This document shows, one piece after another, positions 44,346 through 56,535 of a DNA stretch of 64,000 bases. The position numbers were made by a program, and so were the translations under genes. Source of the DNA: Macquaria australasica (lineage: Eukaryota > Chordata > Actinopteri > Centrarchiformes > Percichthyidae); assembly GCA_005408345.1 (NCBI GenBank), contig SEMN01000631.1, forward strand, positions 124,001 through 188,000. The letters are read 5' to 3'. Each line of letters begins with the position of its first letter. Position 1 is the first letter of the stretch. The notes below the pieces were generated by a model. The model was not told the origin of the DNA and searched no databases. It saw nothing but the letters and a program-made list of their open reading frames with translations.

Positions 44346-44914
44346 CACTTCAATTTACCAAATTAACCAATTTATAGATAGCCATGAGCGCTGAAAACAC
44401 ACAATGAAAATTTGCTCTCGCCAAGAATTTTAGATGAGACGTCAGTATGCAGACACCACAAAGGATTTTGTACATCGCAGTGAATCAAAGTCAAATTCAA
44501 GATGTTAGATTATAGATTATTATCTGCCCTCCTTTGTTCTTCGCCTAACCTTGCTATCCTTATAGAAATTACGTTTTACATTAACATATATCTCATTACA
44601 TAACAGGGGGAAAAAAATCCTATTTTTACTCACTCCTCTCCTCCACTCCTTTTACTCAATATCTGAGGCTTCAAGCTATATTTCTATTGGCCTGTTGTGA
44701 CGTAAACCTGGTAATTTTACAGTTGGAGGAGACCAAACATAAAATAGCATTCATTCTACAGTATAATTCTCCAGTGAAACCCAGGCTTGTGAAGTTGTTT
44801 TAGAGTTGATTTACAAAAATGTTACTGCTAAGAAAATGCTGTGTCAGGTTTTTCTGACATGTTTTTTTTCAGGAAGAAACCACCGTCATGTTTGAGGCAG
44901 ATACACCAATATTT

Positions 44915-45290
44915 AAAGGGACACCCCACTAATTTTACTTCTAAGAGTTATTTTTCCAGTCATGGAGAGTAATATACAGCCTGTGAAAACAGTTATATAA
45001 TGTCTTCTGTGGCTTTGGAGGAGCTTTGTCAAGTCTGAGAAAATAATTGTTATGTCATCAGGGTTATGTCAGCTTGGGAGACTACAAATTTATAAAATAA
45101 AGCCTGTGTTACAAATTGTGGGTGGGGATGTTTGAAAGACGTGGGCATCATCATCTAATGAAAGATGCCACCAAGTTGCATTATGGGAATTGTAGGATCC
45201 AGTGTTTATGAAGCTCAGCCTGGACTAAAAGTCAGGATCTCTCCCTTATGGAAGTGTAATACTAGATCTCTGAAGTACTCTTTTAATTAA
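44915..45290 (+). repeat. Possible nonautonomous element, left end only
   Basis: Begins TTTAAAGGGACACCCCACTA and includes ATTATGGGAATTGTAGGATC. This phrasing is common in fish dispersed repeats. The right terminus is not found and no superfamily is assigned. Confidence 0.35.
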
Positions 45291-46977
45291 AGGCCATTAT
45301 TTAACATAACTAACTGTAACTTAAACCAAATAAAAGATAATTGCTGATAAGGTTTGCTGATATTGAAATCATGTAGTTTAAATTGGGAAAGGAAATAAGT
45401 GTATTTATAGACACTATAATAGGAGGGCAACTGTGGAAAGGCCATGTTTACACTTGCTGCTGTTACCTAAAACAGCTCCTCCTCTTAAAGATAATACAAA
45501 CCTGGTTGTTGCCTTTCCACCCACAACTTGTTAAGTTAACCATTGAGGAGATGTTGCATCATCCTCACTGAAGGCGAGTGAGAAAATTTAGCTCCATAAC
45601 AGCTGGATTTGTTTGGACTGTTTCTCCTTTCACTGTTCTACCAACATTCACAATATTTCACAGACATTTGAGACAGGTAACTTGGTTCCTGGCCTTCAAC
45701 CTTCGATTTCTTTACTGTTAGTTTCTGCAAATATAAGAATTGAAGTTTACTTTGCTGCAGCACTTAATATACAGTTGGTCACTCTGGATGAAAGTGAAGC
45801 TAATGATCTAAACAGAAAATGTAGATATAATGTAGCAACAATATGGAATATTACTGTTTTGGAAATAACAGCTAAATAAGTATTTGAATGAGGTAATAAG
45901 ATTAGCAATATGGTATTTAATGGAAATCTCTAAATTCATGGATGAATTCTGCAGTATGTTGTATTAGAAAGGGAATCAGTTTCAGTTTGACTTTCCAATA
46001 GTCAGTAGTCATAGACATTACTTGTCCAAGTCTATCACAACTTCATTACAGCTATGCAGCACTGTATGGATAGGTTGAAGTAAAACTATGGTAAATTCTT
46101 ATAGAATAGACAAAAGCTCTCCCTGGCCATCACCTCAACTTTGCCGATGTGTGATCATGTGCATAGCCTCTTTCGAGATGGTTTCAGTTAATCACATTTA
46201 AAGCCTCATGGTCTAAAAGATATGCAAACATTCCTCTACAGAAACTGTATTGTCAAACTGATTTATAAATTGTATCTTATATAGGTGTGAATATATTTTA
46301 GTCATCATTTCAGTGATTATTTTATTAAGTCATTTTAAAATGTAATTCATTTATTTTTTTAGTTTTCAATTTGATCTTGTGAGTTATTGAGTTATTAAAT
46401 TTACATTATTTAGTGTGTCTTTTATTTATCCTTCTACATAGTCTTCAGTTTATGGGGGACCACTGGTGCATGTAAATGGTTGTTTTATTATCCATTTAAA
46501 TATCAATTAAATAATGAAATGAAATAACTAATAACCTAAGCTGGATATTGCTTATTTACACATCCAGCACTTCCGGAGCAGCATTACCAGTAATTTGGAG
46601 TGGTGTTTCTGGCCAACTGGCGAATGTTAGTCTAATACTCACTCTCTTTTACATCTGTTCTTAGTCTCCAGCAACTCCTGAGGGAAATATCTGTCTCTCC
46701 AGCTGCTAAATGCTCCACTATGTTAACCAGCCAGTCACTGGATGTGTCTGTCTGCCATTTGATGCTGAGCAGGTAGCCCACAGTGGACTTTTAGAGCTTA
46801 TTTGCTGAAAAAGCTCCCTGCTGCAACTGAAATGACGCTATGAGAGCAGTGAGAGTGAAGCAAAACAGTAAAGCTGCAGGCTGGACAGCTAAACCTGATA
46901 GCTGAAACTCCCTGTAAAGCTCCGAAAAGCCCAGGGGAGCTGCCATTTTAGGTGATAATTCTCTGTAGGTTCATCAC

Positions 46978-47045
46978 TATGATAAGATAAGATAAGATAA
47001 GATAAGATAAGCCTTTATTGTCCCACAGCGGGGAAATTTTTAACC
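46978..47045. repeat. (GATAA)n microsatellite with LINE-type terminus
   Basis: Six to seven GATAA units are followed by GCCTTTATTGTCCCACAGCG and GGGAAATTT. Read in reverse this is a CAATAAAGG-type 3' end with a TTATC tail, a common fish LINE or SINE terminus. Confidence 0.75.
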
Positions 47046-47515
47046 TCTTTCAATTTGTCACAGTTTTCACATTGTCATATAATTTTATTATTATAAAAAT
47101 ATGGATTGTAGATGCATTATAGCTGGGAAGACAATATAAGAAAAGTGACACCAGAGAATGAACTGTTAAAATAACTGCAATTACTGCAAAGTAGCAGTAG
47201 TAGTAGCTGCAGCACTCGAGTTTCTGGTTATAGTAATAGTTGAGTGCCAGCAGTAGAACTGGTGTACAGAAAACAATAATGGTACTATCAATAATATTGG
47301 GAGTAAAGGCATTAGTAGCTGCAGCATGTGCGTAGGTAATTGTAGAAAAAGCTGCAGTAAATAAATATTTACTGAATGACAGACTTGCATAACTAATAAA
47401 TGGGAACATTCAAAGAAGCAATGACCTAAGATCATGGATCAGTTTGAAGAAATAAAAAGGGAAAACAAAAAAACTCAACTGGCCAGAACTAGAAGATTAG
47501 ATGTGAAAGTCTTAC

Positions 47516-47655
47516 CTGTAGTCTTGATACCTTGCTTCTCACCATCTGCTCCATGTTTTTAAAGGCTAGCAGAGCTCATATCAGTTTGATAAAAGCCCTC
47601 CCATGAAACACTTTGAAGCATAACCTGCTACACTCTCAGCATTATGCAAACAGAA
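47516..47655 (-). promoter_or_regulatory. Promoter and noncoding first exon of C2 gene 2
   Basis: TATA-like CCTTTAAAAACAT (47553-47565) and donor CTACAG|GTAAG (exon edge 47516) repeat the copy-1 arrangement, as do CTGATATGAG and GCTGAGAGTGTAGCAGG (about 47620-47640). Similarity extends into the intron start (AGTTTGAAGAAA-type sequence near 47440). Confidence 0.65.
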
Positions 47656-48718
47656 ATAGAGTGACTTCCTGGAAGTTTTATTAGGTCACTATTGTCAAAG
47701 CAGTTTGTACAAGTTGTACAATTATAATTAAAGAATTAGAATTTGGCATAAAAGACAAAATTGTCCATCTGTGAAGATGGTTTGGTGCTAATGCTAAGAC
47801 TTGGCTTTGGATTTGGATTTACAGGTTGTAAATAATAGTACAACTTAAAATTGCAGTCATCAATATTTTTTAATGGACAATTGCAAAAACTATGACTATG
47901 TGTAATGTGAAAGGTGTCTTTTAACTTATTGTTTTAGATTTACAGCTTTACTGTTTTGGTCTCCTTGCTCACATCAGCCTCGTTTCCAGCAGAAAAAAAA
48001 GCTTTGGTAAACCCACTGTACACTCCCTGCCCAGCACCCAACAGCAGACTTCAAATGAATGCTAATGTTTCTCTTTGTCTGCTGAATGTATAAATATGCA
48101 AGTGCAAAATATGCTAACAAGATCACCATATTAACTTTATAATGTTGTGTTTACAGCTTGCTGCCCCCAAGTGGCCAAATAGGGAATTAATGCAGGTTAA
48201 ACAAAAAAATAAATAAAATAAAAAAACAAAAACAAAATAAGTTTCCTCTTTAGTTTGAAAAGAAATAGAATGAACATCTAAAGTCCCAGTGGCAACCTTC
48301 AGAGACTGCATTTCAGTGCACTCTATATGGAGAAAATGAAAAACAGAAGGACTTTTACTATTGTTACAGCCTTACTAGTAGTTAAAATGTAAAATTTGTC
48401 CAAAGAAACCAAGTAATGTTATCATAATCAAAAGAGTGTGTCCCTTTGGGAAGATGAATTGGGTGCAGCAGACATTTTGGCCACAGAGTTGTGCCAGAGG
48501 AAAGTTCAGTGAGTGTCCAAAATGAAATGGGTTTATCCTTTAGGGAACATGAATGTCCTTAGTAAATTTTGTGGCAAACTTAGAGACACTTAACTGTAGC
48601 CCGTAGAAAGGCAGAGATGGATGTCCAACCCAGCCTTGAATGCCCAGCCCAACCCCCCATCGTTTAAGGCTTCCAGTTATCAAACAATACAAAATCTTGC
48701 ACCATAATGCATTCCAAT
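47656..48718. other. Intergenic, nothing recognised
   Basis: No supported frames. A CTGCCCCCAAGTGGCCAAAT phrase (48161-48180) is of a type common in fish repeats. Confidence 0.4.
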
Positions 48719-48800
48719 AAACAATTCAATTCAATTCAGTTTTATTTATATAGCGCCATATCATAACAAAGTTATCTCAGGGCACTGAGATAACTTTGAG
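48719..48800 (-). repeat. L2 LINE 3' terminal fragment
   Basis: CAATTCAATTCAGTTTTATT followed by GCGCCATATCATAACAAAGT and TTATCTCAGGGCACT is the reversed L2 terminus. It ends in a short local inverted repeat (GTTATCTCAG/CTGAGATAAC). Confidence 0.85.
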
Positions 48801-49009
48801 ATAACAGCGCTGCAATACGCTGCCATTGCAATTGTTTTTCCTCCTCTACTTACATACTTGGCAGTGGAGAGAATACTAAAACCACCTCTGTTCCATTTGA
48901 CTGTTTTATTTTGAAAATGTTCACCAGAAGGCTTTGTTTGGTTTATAGCTGTGTTACTTGCTAGGTGATGCTAAGTGGAGTTAACAGTTATGTATTTAGA
49001 ATCATGACT

Positions 49010-49090
49010 TTTAACTGCCATCCAGTGGTCACAATGAGGAACTGCAATAATATTAAATTTGTGATTAACTCACATTGCCAATATCAGTAA
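49010..49090. repeat. Dispersed repeat shared with 44085-44160
   Basis: AACTGCCATCCAGTGGTCAC, AGGAACTGCAA, ATTAAATTTGTG and CCAATATCAGTA occur in the same order at 44085-44165. The family is unknown. Confidence 0.55.
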
Positions 49091-51590
49091 TATCTGTTAC
49101 TGTCAGATGAGGGCAAGTTGGTGACAAAGTCTAGGGAGATGTGAAACCAGGGTTGATGGTAGTAGTTGGAGAAGTCCAGCAGGGGCCTGGCAGGAGTTCT
49201 TATGCTGAGGACAAGTGAGGCAGGCAGCAACAAACTCTCGGAAGAGGGCCACCAGAGGCATTGCCGTAGGAGAGCCAGAGTGCATTCCACCCCAGCTGGC
49301 AGGCCAGATGAGAGGAGTTTCCCCACTGGAGGACCCACGAGTGGAGGTGAGCTGGGAAAAAAAGGCAATTATCAGGATATGCACTGGGAGCAGGATGTTC
49401 AGTGTGACACTGCTTTACATTGCCTTCGATCCCCCAGGAGACAGAGGAGGATCTCTCCAGGCTCAGTGGGTGAGTCCTTGGACTGGTGGGACAAGGCATC
49501 TGGTTTCACGTTCTTGGAACCTGGACGGTAGAAGAGCGCAAAGTTGAATGAGTGGAAAAACAGATCCTGGCGGCAGTTCAGACATTTGGCAGAGCAGATG
49601 TATTCCAAGTTTTTGAAGTCCAGACCACAAACAGCTGCCCCCCTCTCTCTACAAGCGCTACATGCAGGCAGTGAATCACAGCAGCAGCAGAGGGAGGAGG
49701 ACAGAGGACAGGAGGAAGGACTGATAACTGACTGATGTCTGTCTTCATTCTTTCTAAACTTCATTCAGGAATATTATTTATTTTACTGACATTTTAGATT
49801 TGTTTCCAGTGGGATATTATTGAGTGTATATAGTGTTGTAAAATGTACTGTTGCTGCTCTGGAAACAATATTTAGTTATATTTAAAATATAAATCAATTC
49901 TAATCCTGTTCTGAATTTATTGTTTTTTAAAAATGATAACTTCCCCGTTCATGTTCCGGTCAATTCTTTAGTAATGAAAAAGAACCGGTAAGCACATTGA
50001 TAAAGAACCGGGCGGATAAGAGTATGGATAAGATAAAGATAAATCCTAACCATACCAACCCCTACACAGCTGGTTAGTGGCTTTACCCTGACTTTGAGAG
50101 GATGAGCAAATCACAGCTCAAATCCCTTCACCATAAGCCTTGTTAAACAAAGGTTTTTTGTGATTATTATTTTTTATGACACAGCGATCACTCTCAAAAG
50201 TGAAGGATTACTTCAGGATATCGCGCTTACTTCATCAGTGAGCATATTGGTTTCACTTTTTTTCTTGCTAATGTCTGAGTGTAATCTAAAAAACTACAAC
50301 CTATGTGGGGGTTTTTTCATAAACATTGTAATGATAATAGTCTAAAATAGGTGAGGCCCACACAACAGGTGGGTGTGGACTAAAGTTTTTTCAGTTTCAG
50401 CTATACTATTTATATTTATACATCCAATGTGTTTATGATTCAACTGTTTACTAGAGCACAAAAGCGTTTCCAAAAGCACAAAGTTCTTCATAGAGCTAGC
50501 CTCTTAATTTTGCTCTCAAAGTGCACCAGATTGATGCATTTAACTTTAAAATGTACAAAATTTTCTTCTGGGAGAACTTGACCCCAGAACCCCCTATAAG
50601 ATTAATTTATCCAAAGGCTATTGGAGAACCAGCTAAGGCAGAAAAAAGCCAGTTTGTCAGACTGTGGTGGTTACCACAGAGAAATTCACGCACATACTGT
50701 ACATGTTCCTGCTTGGCCTTGGAAAAGATAAGAATGTCATCCAGATAAGCAAACACATTTATTCAACATGTCTCTTAGAACGCCATTAACTAAGCCCTGG
50801 AAGACTGCAGGGGCATTGGTTAGTCTAAACAACATCACCAGGTACTTGTAGTGACTACTGGGTGTGTTGAATGCAGTTTTTCACTCATCCCTTTTCCTGA
50901 TACGTACCAGATGATATGTATTTCTGAGGTCTAGCTTGGAAAAGATGGTGGCCCCATGTACCAGCTCAAAAGCAAAAGACATGAGTGGGACATGGTACTT
51001 GTTTTTAATGGTGATGTTGTTGAGACCTCGGTAGTCGAGGTCTGGAGAGTTTTGTCTTTCTTTTCCACAAAGAAAAACCCGGCCCCAGTATGAGATGAGG
51101 AGGGCCAGATGATACCTGCTGCCAAAGGGTTGTTGAAGTACTTTTCCACAGCCTGAAGAGCCAGGGAGGTGGTCGATGGCACAATCATACGGAGTCACTG
51201 AACACAAAGACTGTGTGAGACTGGTAAGTTGGGATCAGTTGAGCATGAAGCAAGGGACAAAGGGGTATTTCTGGGTCTTGGGTACAGCCCACCGGCCTTT
51301 TACTGGGTAGAGACAGAACGGCTGCCCGCAGTACAGGCACCTGTTCCCCCACACCTTCTTGAGTTTGGTGGTAAACATCTTCACCTAAGAGCAAGCTGGG
51401 GACTGTCTCTCCCACTTGGTGGTGGCCCAGTCCCTGGCTCTGCCAATAAGCAGGGAGGTGATATAGGCCATAAGTGGGAGCCTTGGGTGAGGAAAGGCCG
51501 ATATGCACCTGGATCTCCAGGGCAGCATCCAGGAGGGGAGAGCTGGGGCTCGTAACTGTCCATGCCACCATGAATGACTATCCTCCACCT
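49090..51590 (-). pseudogene. Decayed Ty3/Gypsy element (gag, RT, RNase H, integrase fragments)
   Basis: Reading down the minus strand: a gag fragment at 51480-51400 (SLLIGRARDWATTKWERQS), a damaged zinc knuckle near 51340 (CLYCGQPFCLYP), RT pieces at 51207-50881 (PYDCAIDHLPG; DYRGLNNITIKNKY; ATIFSKLDLRNTYHLVRIR), the YLDD region at about 50900-50680 in broken frames, an RNase H end at 49640-49520 (FNFALFYRPGSKNVKPDALS), and an integrase start at 49170-49090 (WFHISLDFVTNLPSSDSN). Large parts are deleted: most of the gag/protease junction, about 49800-50500, and the rest of the integrase. It is related to, but much older than, the element at 55309-60098. No LTR is recognisable. Confidence 0.75.
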
Positions 51591-52980
51591 AAAATAAACC
51601 AAACACTTTTTAATTAAAAAGTGATTAACATGTGTACGAGTTTGGCAGAATGCTACATTTTAAGTATTTTTTTAAAGCTGGCACAGAGGAGAAAGCTTTA
51701 GCTGTTGAAAGATTGATCACAAAGCATACAAAAAATGAATATTGTAGGCCTTATTTCACGTTTCTGTCTCTTCCATATGTCTGCCTAGTTAAAGCACATT
51801 TTATGTGGCTGGTTAATATAAGGCAATGCTGGGTGGCGATCCCACGCATTCTATTTTACCACAGTTATCAACAGCTATAACAAAATCAGAAACAGTGGAG
51901 GTAACGCTAAACCCTGTTGACAAACAGAACCCTCAATCTAAATTACAATATCAGGTGTGTTGTCCCCACAACAGTATGGCTGCTGCTGATTAACTTACCT
52001 TATCAGAAATGTTTGTTATATGAAAACTCGGATCATCTTCACATACCACAAGGCTATATTTCAGCTGTGTTTCGAGTATGCAATTAATCTAACGTTTACG
52101 GTAATCACAATGAAACATCTCGGGGGAGCTTTTTCTCTCTCTCTTAAGTGATCATGTTTCAGGTTTTACAGTGCATTGTACAAAGAAATATGTTTCAAGT
52201 GACCACATTGAAAGATGATCATTTTAACATCTTACATTCACACATGAAGTAACACTGTCAAACATAACAAAAGAACATAAAAAACAATTGAGAGGTCTTA
52301 ATAGATTTCATTGTTGCCTTAGAAACAGAGTCAAAGAGATGTTCTAATTTAACACAAAATATAAAACAGACAGACATTGGGAGTGGTCTGAAGCCCTCTA
52401 GCCTTATGGATGTGATATTTCCTGACAAGACAAATAAGTTTGAGAGCGGTGATATACTTTTTATAACACTGCTATATTCTTTTCGCATCTTCATATCCGT
52501 AAAGGTTGGTGCAGTACATCTTAAACAAAAATTACACCTTTATCAATTCATTCTTTTATGTATCTGGACTTATTTATATTACAGTACATGCTGATTGTTC
52601 CAAATTATGCATGAATGTGGAGAAAATTTATGTTTGAAAGTAATCTTCCGAGCTTCAAGAGCTTTTTGTGAAAATTGGGATTTTGAGAGGCAGTTCATTA
52701 CACTTATAATTACAAGATGACAGAAATCTTAGGCCACCACACTTAACACAAATAACACACTCAAATAACAGATTAGCAATATAAAAGCATTGACAATTAT
52801 CTTCAGACAAACACTGCTTAATCCAATTGATCTTGAAAATCTGATTGATTGTTTGAAAATCTAATGTATTAAAGCCCCCTTCTGTGTAGCTTCTAATACA
52901 TGTTTTTCTTTTAACATACTCAGTTTTGTTTTTCCATACAAATTTAAAAAGGAGAGACTCAATGGCTGCACATATCTTTG
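51591..52980. other. Intergenic, nothing recognised
   Basis: AT-rich, no motif-bearing frame. Confidence 0.4.
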
Positions 52981-52982
52981 AA

Positions 52983-54200
52983 TCAACATAAAGTGAGATG
53001 GCAGGGTATACTATTCTTGAGATACCTTCGATTTTCTCCTATTTTTATACCTTCAATATCTGTGCAATGAGTGTAAAGGTTAATAAGTTCAGCAGCAATT
53101 AAAAATAAAAATGTGGATATCGGGCACCTCTGTCTGATATCCCGTTTAACATCAAAACGAGGTGACATTAACTAAAGAGACAATACTATTGATATTTTGT
53201 GAATATAAGTGTGAACCATCTTTTCCCCAAAGCCAAAATGAAGTGAAGCTTCACTTATGAATAGATGTTCCACAGAATCGAAGGCTTTATAAAAATCTAA
53301 AAAAAGTATAACTGCTTCTTCATTAATTAAATCAGAATAATCTATCTATGATTAAACAAATATTATTGCTTATGTGTCTGTCCTTCATAAACCCAGACTG
53401 AGCTGAATCCAGAATTCGTTCAGACAGGGTTTCAGTCTTCTAGCATAAAGTGAAGCGAACAATTTATAATCTGAATTTAATAATGATATTGGATGCCAAC
53501 TATCTAACTATGAATTATCTTTGTTTGGTTTAGTGATTAGAGCAATGAGGCCTTGTTTCATTGATTCAGATAGCTCTCCATTCTCAGTACATTCCTTGAA
53601 GACAGCCAAAATCATCTCTTTAATGAAGGTTCTGTAAAATTCGAATGGAAACCCATCGGGCCCAGGGCTTTTGTTGGAGGGGGTTTTCTTGATAATAGCA
53701 TCAAGTTCTACAATAGTTAAATGACTATCACATAGGCCAAGACCTTCCTGAGTTAACTTAGGAATAAATGAACAAACTTCATCAAAGAAAGAGATGCAAG
53801 ATTGAGGGCCAAAAGAAGAAGTATATAATTTTTGATAACAACTGGAGATAAAAGCAGATTGCTTTCTCATCAGTAGAAAGGATGTTATTGACAAATAATG
53901 AAGAAATCTTTTGTTTCTCTGCATTTTTTTTCCACACTAAAAATCTGTTCCCTCAAATTCCAACCACATGGACCTTGATCTGATAAATGCCCCTTTTGCT
54001 TTTTCAGTATAAAGTGTATTCAGCTCCTCTTGTAAAGAGTGAAATTTAGTTTTATCTTCATCAGAAGGAAGTGGTGTATTTAAAATATAATTTATGTCTT
54101 TTAAAATGTTAGCATTTCTTGTCATTTTAGTTTTTGAATATTGTTTGCCAAACTTGATGGAAAATTTCCTACATTCAAATTTAAACAATTCCAATTGCAA
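52983..54200 (-). pseudogene. L1/Tx1-clade LINE ORF2 fragment
   Basis: Reading down: the endonuclease-RT linker at 54200-53937 (NTLYTEKAKGAFIRSRSMWL), then the RT start at 53924-53508 (NKSPGPDGFPFEFYRTFIKE; ENGELSESMKQGLIALITKP), and a later piece at 53168-52983 (DIRQRCPISTFLFLIAAELI; DIEGIKIG), which is RT motif B. The catalytic ADD motif that should follow is not found, so the copy ends or decays there. The middle (53170-53500) is out of frame. The phrase set is that of L1-like Tx1/Swimmer elements of fish. Confidence 0.75.
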
Positions 54201-54289
54201 AATAGAGATGTCAATCCTGGTTATGAATCCTGGTTATTTATAATTTCCTTAATGCCTAAAAAATAGGAAAGTAGTCACAGGTCTATTGA

Positions 54290-55308
54290 GCCATGTATTC
54301 CTATAGATCTCAGTTGTAACAACTTCATGAGCTTCTTTAATGATAAAATTCTAACTATTGGAGACAAAATTCAGTACCTCCTGCCCTCAGTTGGTACTGA
54401 CTTATCTTCAAACACAGGAATCTTAGAAACAACTGTAAAACCTGATGTACATTTAGACTGCTTTTCTCCCACCAACCTTAGTCAACTAACTTCAGTGATT
54501 TCTTCATCTAAGACCACTCTTGATCCAGGGGTTTTGTCAAATTATAGACCTACATCTAACCCTCCTTTTTTCTCTAAGATCCTTGAGAAAGCAGTCGCCA
54601 ACTTTATGTGACTTTCTACACAACAACAAGCTGTTTGAGGATTTTCAGTCAGGATTTAGAGTGCATCATAGCACAGAGACAGCACTGGTGAAAGTTACAA
54701 ATGACCTTCTAATTGCATCTGACTGGTTTAAATCCTATTTATCAGATTGATATCAGTTTGTACATGTTAACGATGAATCCTCTATGCACGCCAAAGTTAG
54801 TCACAGAGTTCCACAAGGTCCAATTCTATTCACCTTATATATGCTTCCTTTAGGCAATATTATTTGGAAGCACTCCATAAATTTTCATTGTTATGCAGAT
54901 AATACCCAATTATATTTATCGATCAAGCCAGATGAAACCAACAAATTAGCTAAACTTCAAGCATGCCTTAAGGACATAAAAACCTTGATGACCTGCAATT
55001 TTCTGATGTTAAACTCAGACTAAACTGAAGTTACTGTACTTGGCCCCAAACACCTCTGAAACACATTATCTAAAGATATAGTTTCTCTAGATGGGATTGC
55101 CCTGGCCTCCAGCGACACCGTAAGGAATCTTGGAGTTATCTTTGATCAGGATATGTCCTTTAACTCCCACATACAACAAACTTCAAGGACTGCCTTTTTT
55201 CACTTATGTAACATTGCAAAAATCTGGCACATCCTGTCTCAAAAAGATGCAGAAGAACTAGTCCATGCATTTGTTACGTCTAGGCTGGATTATTGCAACT
55301 CTCTATTA
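54290..55308 (+). pseudogene. L2 LINE ORF2 part, 5' of Gypsy insertion
   Basis: Blocks LTIGDKIQYLLPSVGTDL, NLSQLTSVISSSKTT, LDPGVLSNYRP, FEDFQSGFRVHHSTETALVK, WFKSYLSD, HAKVSHRVPQ, FHCYADNTQLYLSIKPDE (YADD changed to YADN) and FVTSRLDYCNSLL are in order. RT motif A (the DLSAAFDTID stretch) is deleted and a CGA-to-TGA stop follows SYLSD. The copy is cut at 55308 by the Gypsy element and resumes at 60099. Confidence 0.85.
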
Positions 55309-56535
55309 CCCATGACCTTTCCTCAGGACCGTAACCCTCCCAATCGACCAGATACTGCCTTCCCCTCCCCCTGCGGCGTACTGCCAAGAGCCGCTTGACT
55401 GTAAATACAGGTTCCCCCTCGATGATCCGGGGGGGTGGAGGGGGTCTGGAGGAGGGAACCAGAGGGCTTTCCCTGACCGGTTTGATCTTGGAGACATGAA
55501 AGGTGGGGTGTATCCTCATGGATTGAGGAAGACGCAGGCGCACCGCAGCCGGATTCACCACTTTGGAGGAAAAGGGCCGATAAACAGAGGAGCCAGCTTG
55601 AGCCCCCGCCTGTAGAGGAAGATCCCGAGTGGAGAGCCAGACCCGTTGACCAACTTGGTAGAGAGGTGCAGGAGTACGACGACGGTTGGCTGACCCCTGG
55701 TATCGTTGGGAGGTGTGGAGTAGAGCAGCCCGGGCTCTTCTCCAGGTGAGATGACACCTCCTGACCAGGGCGTGAGCTGATGGAACCACGACCTCCCTCT
55801 CAAGATCGGGAAACAATGGCGGCTGGTAGCCATAGACACACTGGAACGGGGACATGCCTGTGGCAGAAACAGGAAGAGAATTATGAGCATACTCAATCCA
55901 CACTAACTGCTTACTCCAGCTGGTTGGGGACCGAGACGCCAGGCAGCGAAGACCAGTTTCCAACTCCTGGTTGTAACGTTCCGTCTGTCCATTAGACTGT
56001 GGGTGGTATCCGGAGGACAGGCTGACCGTGGCCCCAATAAGAGAGCAGAACTCCTTCCAAAAACGGGAAACGAACTGAGGCCCCTGGTCCAAGACAATAT
56101 CCTGTGGGAACCCATGAAGACGATAGACATGAGACAACGTGACCTCTGCCGTTTCTTTGGCGGAGGGAAGTTTAGGCAAAGGGAGGAAGTGAGCCATCTT
56201 AGAGAAACGATCTATCACTGTTAGAATGACCGTGTTACCTTCGGAACCGGGGAGACCAGTGACGAAATCCAGGGAGATATGGGACCACGGTTGCCGTGGA
56301 ACTGGTAAAGGGTGAAGCAACCCCACAGGCTGGAGGCGGGAAGGCTTATTTTGCGAGCAGACAGGGCAGGCTGCAACATACTCCATGATGTCCTTCTTCA
56401 TGGCTGGCCACCAAAACCGCTGACGGAGGAAGGCGAAGGTGCGTCCAGTTCCAGGATGGCACGTGAGCCGGGAGGTATGGCCCCACTGGATGACCCTAGC
56501 CCAGAGTTGCTGGGGACAAAGAGGCGGTTAGGAGG
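55309..56535 (-). pseudogene. Gypsy integrase with chromodomain (3'-truncated)
   Basis: The main frame 56401-55280 gives 373 codons, the last few belonging to L2. The zinc-binding HHCC domain begins just upstream of the first Met (WGHTSRLTCHPG near 56490) and ends with CPVCSQNK (residues 12-19). The core has Asp45, Asp105 and Glu141, i.e. the D,D-35-E spacing of integrases. Near the C-terminus FTVKRLLAVRRRGRG and YLVDWEGYGPEERSWV form a chromodomain, which steers insertion to marked chromatin. The frame runs out after RSWV where the element is truncated. It is out of frame with the RT part because of small indels near 56515 and 56640. Confidence 0.85.

Larger units (their letters stand above)
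43982..47515. other. Intron of C2 gene 2 with repeats
   Basis: Contains a TTAA-element end near 44170, a repeat at 44085-44160 shared with 49010-49090, a TTAAAGGGACACCCCACTAA repeat end at 44915-44935, and the GATAA microsatellite near 46980. Frames at 45383-45879 lack motifs. Confidence 0.45.

Noticed and set aside
49166..49547. Two plus-strand frames of 110-121 codons
   Set aside because: Antisense to the decayed Gypsy RNase H/integrase pieces.
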